Shown here: positions 59,899 through 64,000 of the stretch, in pieces | Numbering within the stretch: position 1 is the first letter of the stretch | Layout of the letters: each line of letters begins with the position of its first letter | Assembly (NCBI GenBank): GCA_021234155.1 | Contig: JAJEKV010000051.1 | Location: forward strand, 8,884,105-8,948,104 | Direction: 5' to 3' | DNA length: 64,000 nt | DNA from: Isoetes taiwanensis | Lineage: Eukaryota > Streptophyta > Lycopodiopsida > Isoetales > Isoetaceae | The notes under the pieces: model-generated | What the model saw: the letters and a program-made list of their open reading frames with translations, nothing else | Told to the model about the DNA's origin: nothing | Databases searched by the model: none | Made by a program: the position numbers and the translations under genes

Positions 59899-61940
59899 AT
59901 GGCTGAGGTAGATGCAGTTGGCATTGTCTTGAACATCACTCAAGAGATTGGAGGTGCAGATCATTGTATCATGTTGGATAATTCAGAATGTGAAGTTGAT
60001 TTTGAGACAGAGCTTCTGAAAGAGTTTGAAAATGCTGAGATTGATGAGTATTTGCATGATGTTGAGAATATGCAAGGGTTTTTTAGAACCGAGTCTAACA
60101 AAGAAGATGTTTCTATTGTTTCTGAAAAAGTTAATGGTAATGTATATGGAAAAGGAGTGCATTTCCTAAAGCTTGATGATGAATTAGTGAGGGGAGTTAA
60201 TTCTGCTGGCACAAAGATTGATAAGATAGAATGTGCTTAGTCTAGTTTTCAGTTGAGAGGAATTGGATTTCATGGAGTTTGCTTGGATGTTGAAGTAGAT
60301 TATGCTTCAAGTTTGCAAGCTTAATGGAGATCTATACCCTACTGAAACGTAAGTACAGATTTAGTTTAGTTTTTTATTTTAATAGTTTATTTAAGTACTA
60401 ACTAGTTGCTACTTATTGCAGGCTGCAAGATATGTTTAGAAAGTATGGAGCTATTATCAGGAGGGCACAGGAAGTGAGAATAGGGCGTACTGGTGTTGAT
60501 GAGATACCATTTGAGCTCAAGAAGAGTGTAATATTTGCTAATGCCATAAAGGCATGTGTTGCTAGTGAGGAGATCCAGATTGACTCCTGGTATTTGTGGC
60601 AAGCGTAAGAAAGTTGATGAGATAAGTTATAGCACAAAATAAGCACTTTTGTCTAATATGGATCATTCTATTTTTAGTAAAGGGCGTCTTCAAAGAAGGT
60701 CTACGTACTATTGCATGTCAAGGTTTGCTATTAGAGGGAGAGATGAATTATATAAGCTTATAGTTTCTGATTTTGTCGTTCTAATAGTTGATGGTAAGGA
60801 GTGTTTAGAATATAGTGAGAGAATGAGCAAAAATCATCATCAGGAAGAGTCATTCAGGCAGCCTGTTCGATGTTTTGAAGATGGTGTTGTGCTGACATTT
60901 AAATGTCTTGTTCCACATTTACCTAAATCTAAAGATGAAAATACAGCATGCTTCATATTCATGCAGTGCATCAATTCATCAAAATCACATGTAAGTGTTT
61001 TTTTTCTTTTATTTTTGTTTGTTTATATTTAATATGCAATACTTAAACCTATCTTTTGCAGGTCTGGTACAACAAAAAGCATAGAGTGAGCGCAAAAGTG
61101 TTAGGATCTTGGATGAAATATATGTTGCAGACAATAGGTGTTGAAGGTAAATTTTTGGGTAAATCTGGAAGAACATCAGTTGTTAGTGGGCTAGCAAGGG
61201 CGAATGTTCCCATGGAAGTTGGAATGGATGTGATAAGGCACAGGACTACTGGAGCATACAAGCGGTAAGTGTAGTTTTTCTTTTAGTTGTTTTAATTATT
61301 CTAAGGTCTATTCTTATGTATTTGCTTTAAACTAGGTATGATAAAAGTAAAGATTTGAAGTGCAAGGATGCAATGTCGATAATTAGAAAGCCTTTCAATG
61401 ATGATGGCACATGTAAAATGTTTGATGAGGTGTATAAGAGTGAGTTAAGCTCCTGTGATCAACAACAGAATACAGATACTTTTTCTGTAATGGAGGCAGC
61501 TCAAAATGTCGATTCTTCAGCAAGTTAGTAGTTATAATTTAGTGGTCATTAGGATTTAGAAATTAGCGATAGCAGCTGAATGTTTGATTGTACTTGTGCA
61601 GGTTGTATGAAATTGGTTGGTAATGTTGCAATGAAGATTCTGGTGCTGCTGACAGTCAACCACCTACTCCTGTTGATGTAAATCCCATTATTCTGACACC
61701 TCTGACTGATTTAGATGATCCCTTTTTCGATAATGTTTCCCTTGAAGAAATTGCAGGAAAAGATGTGAGACTGAGGGCCTTCAATTTATCAATGGAAGTT
61801 GGCAATACTAGCTTTTCAAGAGGAACATTTCATAACTGTATCATTGTACCTGGAGGAAGCAACATTGATCTGTCCGAGTTTGTGAAGAATGTTGCAGCTA
61901 GATCAAAGTATCTAGAAGTTTTGAAGTATTTGCATTTTTA
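59899..61940 (+). pseudogene. Crypton/DUF3504-like tyrosine recombinase gene, copy 1
   Basis: An upstream acceptor (TTTGCCAG) precedes MAEVDAVGIVLNITQEIGGA at 59899; a stop occurs at 60238. Later pieces: NGDLYPTET ending at donor 60348, exon 60422-about 60605 (LQDMFRKYGAIIRRAQEV), YYCMSRFAIRGRDELYKLIV (first catalytic Arg) at about 60700-60990, then 61062-61264 with FLGKSGRTSVVSGLARANVP and MDVIRHRTTGAYKR, joined to YDK at 61336. The R...(K)xxR...H/RxxT...Y layout matches DUF3504/Crypton recombinases. The C-terminal exon (61611-61941) ends KYLEVLKYLHF. In-frame stops (60238, 60640) and a shift indicate a broken copy. Confidence 0.78.
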
Positions 61941-61941
61941 G

Positions 61942-62939
61942 TTATTTTTACTTTGTAAATATAACCGAATTGAGAACTATATGACTGAAACTATGTGAAT
62001 CTTCAACTGAGTTTTTGAACCGAGTTTTTACTGTCTGATTCTTGAATTTTTACTAACCTTTCTACTTCTTTTACTAACCATTCTACACATTTTACTATCC
62101 ATTCTCAAACTTTTACAATTCTAAAACCTTCAGTAGACTTTCAGTTAAAAGTTCAAAAAGGAAATTATGACTTTCACTTAAAAAAAGGGTTTAGTGTAAT
62201 TTCTGGGTTAGAAGGTGCGCCACATGGCGCAAGGGGATTGGACAAGGGAGCAGAACGTGAGCCAATATTCCTTTACGTATAAGGGAAATACCTGCCAATT
62301 GCAATTCTGAGCTGTGCTGTCAACACTTGACAGCCCGGAATTGCAACTGGAAGATCTTTCATATAACGTGAAGGCTGCTTATTGTGTAATTCTGCCATGT
62401 GTAATGCTTTGTTCTCCCTTTCGCGTCTGCAGCTATGGCAGTTCGGCCATTCCCCAGAGTGTCCAATCTTCGACTTTCCTCACTGGCCATATCCCAGAGT
62501 TGTTTCTAGCGTCTTATTTTTTTCGATAGCGCCTTCGTTTTTTGCTAGCATCTTGAAGGTTTGGAAGATCAGGGGCTTTTTGTGCTCAAACTGGTAAAGA
62601 TCGAGGTTTATGTGGTAGATGTGCGAGTTTTAAGTTGTTACAGCAAGTATTACTGAGATTCTGATCTTGCATTTTAGGTTTTGGATGGGTTTTTGTGGAA
62701 GATCTGCGGGTTTTAAGTTGTTTCAGTGAGTTGTTTCAGTGAGTTGTTTCAGTGAGTCTTAGATATTGCATGTTAGTTTGATGCTTGGATTCGAAGTTTT
62801 TTTTGCTGCATGTGTAGTTTTGAGGGTTTCTTGCTAGTCAAGTTGAAGAATAACATCCAAGGAAAAGGTATAACAGTCCTTTTTTGTTTGTTTTCTTTTC
62901 TGCTTTTCTTAGACTGTAACTAAGTTGTTGTTTTTTTTT
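61942..62939. other. Spacer between the two recombinase copies
   Basis: Contains repeats of TTTTACTAACC-TTCTAC (62050-62100) and an inverted repeat at 62295-62350 with GCTGTCAACACTTGACAGC at its centre. The region 62380-62940 resembles the upstream region of copy 1 in its TTTGCTAGC and GCGCCTT pieces. It probably holds noncoding 5' exons of copy 2. Confidence 0.45.
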
Positions 62940-63058
62940 GTTTTCCAGGGTCTGCGGACCTTTGCAGAAGATGAGGTTTTAATGGCTCAAGTATATTCCA
63001 TTGTGATGTTGTTTCTTATACTAATATTCTATCGCGTTTTTTGGTATATCAGCCAACT

Positions 63059-64000
63059 ATGGCTCGAATCTCGAGCATATCTGAAGGACCTTCCCTTGCG
63101 CTAAATATTACACAAGAACTTGGAGGAATGGAGAGTAGTTTGCATGATGAAGAGGTAGAAAATGAGGCAGACTTCGAAGATATGTGCAAGAAATTTGGTG
63201 AAAGACTGTTAGTCCTGTGCCTCCTGGTACAGGACTATTCATGCATACGACAGACCAGGTCAAGCTCAAGGATCCTCAGTCAACCACGGTCAGACATCCA
63301 AGGCTCCACAGAAGACCAAGCAGCAGACCACGCAGTCAAAGCCTTTGGCTGTCAACAAGAGGCGCCGCTCAGACAAGTGACGGCCCGTCACCGCCCGCGT
63401 CAGCGTCAGCGTGATTCTAGGCACTTCAAGAGGCACCGCCAACATTCCTGCAAATCAGGCCTCCTTCCAGGAGTCGGCACCGAGATCAGTCAGAGTGTCT
63501 ATATTGGGCCCAAGGCCATTGTACTATATATATGAGTAGAGTTAGCACATAAGTTTTTAGATGAGTTTTGAGTCTTGTCTCCCTTCAGTTTTCTCTCTAT
63601 TGCGAGAGCTCATGTATTTTCATCATTGATATCAAGGAAGCTTTTCATCTTTCTCTCATTTGTTCTGTTTTCTTCTTTTTCTTCTCTTCTTGCAAATCCC
63701 GCGTGACATAGTCCCCCGGACTCTCCTGTTAGATCCACGGGTCCTCACAGAGGGCTGTCTTCCAGGAGTTCCCGAACCCAGACCCCAAACAAAGACTATA
63801 TCAAGGATATTGAGAATATGCCAGGAATTTTTTTACCTGATGATAGTAACAAAGAAAATAATCCTGGAATCAGTAATAAAGCTCGAAAATCTGATAAGGA
63901 GGTAGCGGTTCTTGATTTAAATGAAGCATTAGTGAATGAAGTGAGGTCTGCTGGGAGGAAATTTGATAAAATCGAGTGGGCCAGAATTAGATTTGATCAG
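63059..64000 (+). pseudogene. Tyrosine recombinase gene, copy 2, N-terminal part, interrupted and cut by window end
   Basis: An acceptor-like TATATCAG precedes MARISSISEGPSLALNITQE at 63059, as in copy 1. The frame reaches MCKKFGE at 63202 and is then broken by a solo LTR. It resumes at about 63794 with DYIKDIENMPGIFLPDDSNK and runs to the window end through NEALVNEVRSAGRKFDKIEW. It lacks the stop present in copy 1 at the homologous place (copy 1 ends KIECA). Removing the LTR and one AAGAC leaves a one-base frame difference at the junction. The catalytic part lies beyond the window. Confidence 0.72.
63207..63791 (+). repeat. Solo LTR of the element A family
   Basis: 585 bp starting TGTTAGTCC and ending CCCCAAACA, with a perfect 5-bp target duplication AAGAC at 63202-63206 and 63792-63796. 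It aligns in reverse orientation with the LTR at 6997-7580. No internal element sequence is present, so it formed by recombination between two LTRs. Confidence 0.95.

Overview
The window reads as nuclear DNA of a land plant. It holds an intron-split plant receptor-like kinase, several lineages of plant retrotransposons, a plastid 16S rRNA fragment and a U6 snRNA fragment. A Penelope-type reverse transcriptase without a visible endonuclease, and a Crypton/DUF3504-type tyrosine recombinase, point to a seed-free plant (fern or lycophyte) rather than a flowering plant. That placement is inference from family distribution. The only confident ordinary host gene is the kinase at about 13.0-16.3 kb. 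Nearly everything else is mobile DNA, much of it nested.

Layout: 1-7580 is a decayed Tat-like Ty3/Gypsy element (A, minus strand) cut by the window edge. 7.6-12.5 kb is mostly noncoding, with a diverged duplication, a minisatellite, a U6 fragment and one unrecognised ORF. 12.99-16.26 kb is the kinase. 17426-23895 is an L1-type LINE with a 15-bp target duplication, itself carrying a 590-bp inverted-repeat element. 24846-27818 is a short LTR retrotransposon with GCACA target duplications; one of its LTRs carries 74 bp of plastid 16S rDNA. 28.2-30.35 kb is a LINE remnant with an ATTCT tail. 30.9-34.42 kb plus 45.35-46.41 kb is another LINE, split by a complete Tat-like element (B, 34423-45343, target duplication AAGAT). 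46.4-46.8 kb is a RING-like ORF, and 47.9-49.67 kb a second ATTCT-tailed LINE. 51.19-57.69 kb is a Penelope-like element between nearly identical 400-bp direct repeats and TAGA arrays. 59.8-64.0 kb holds two consecutive tyrosine-recombinase gene copies, the second broken by a solo LTR of the element A family.

The most notable content is (i) the intron-bearing Penelope-like element inside a TAGA/direct-repeat frame, (ii) the pair of recombinase copies, and (iii) a divergent gene module in the Tat-like elements: a long extra sense ORF facing a small antisense ORF with its own TATA box, seen in both A and B. All coordinates, alignments and identities were read by eye; no search or alignment program was run.
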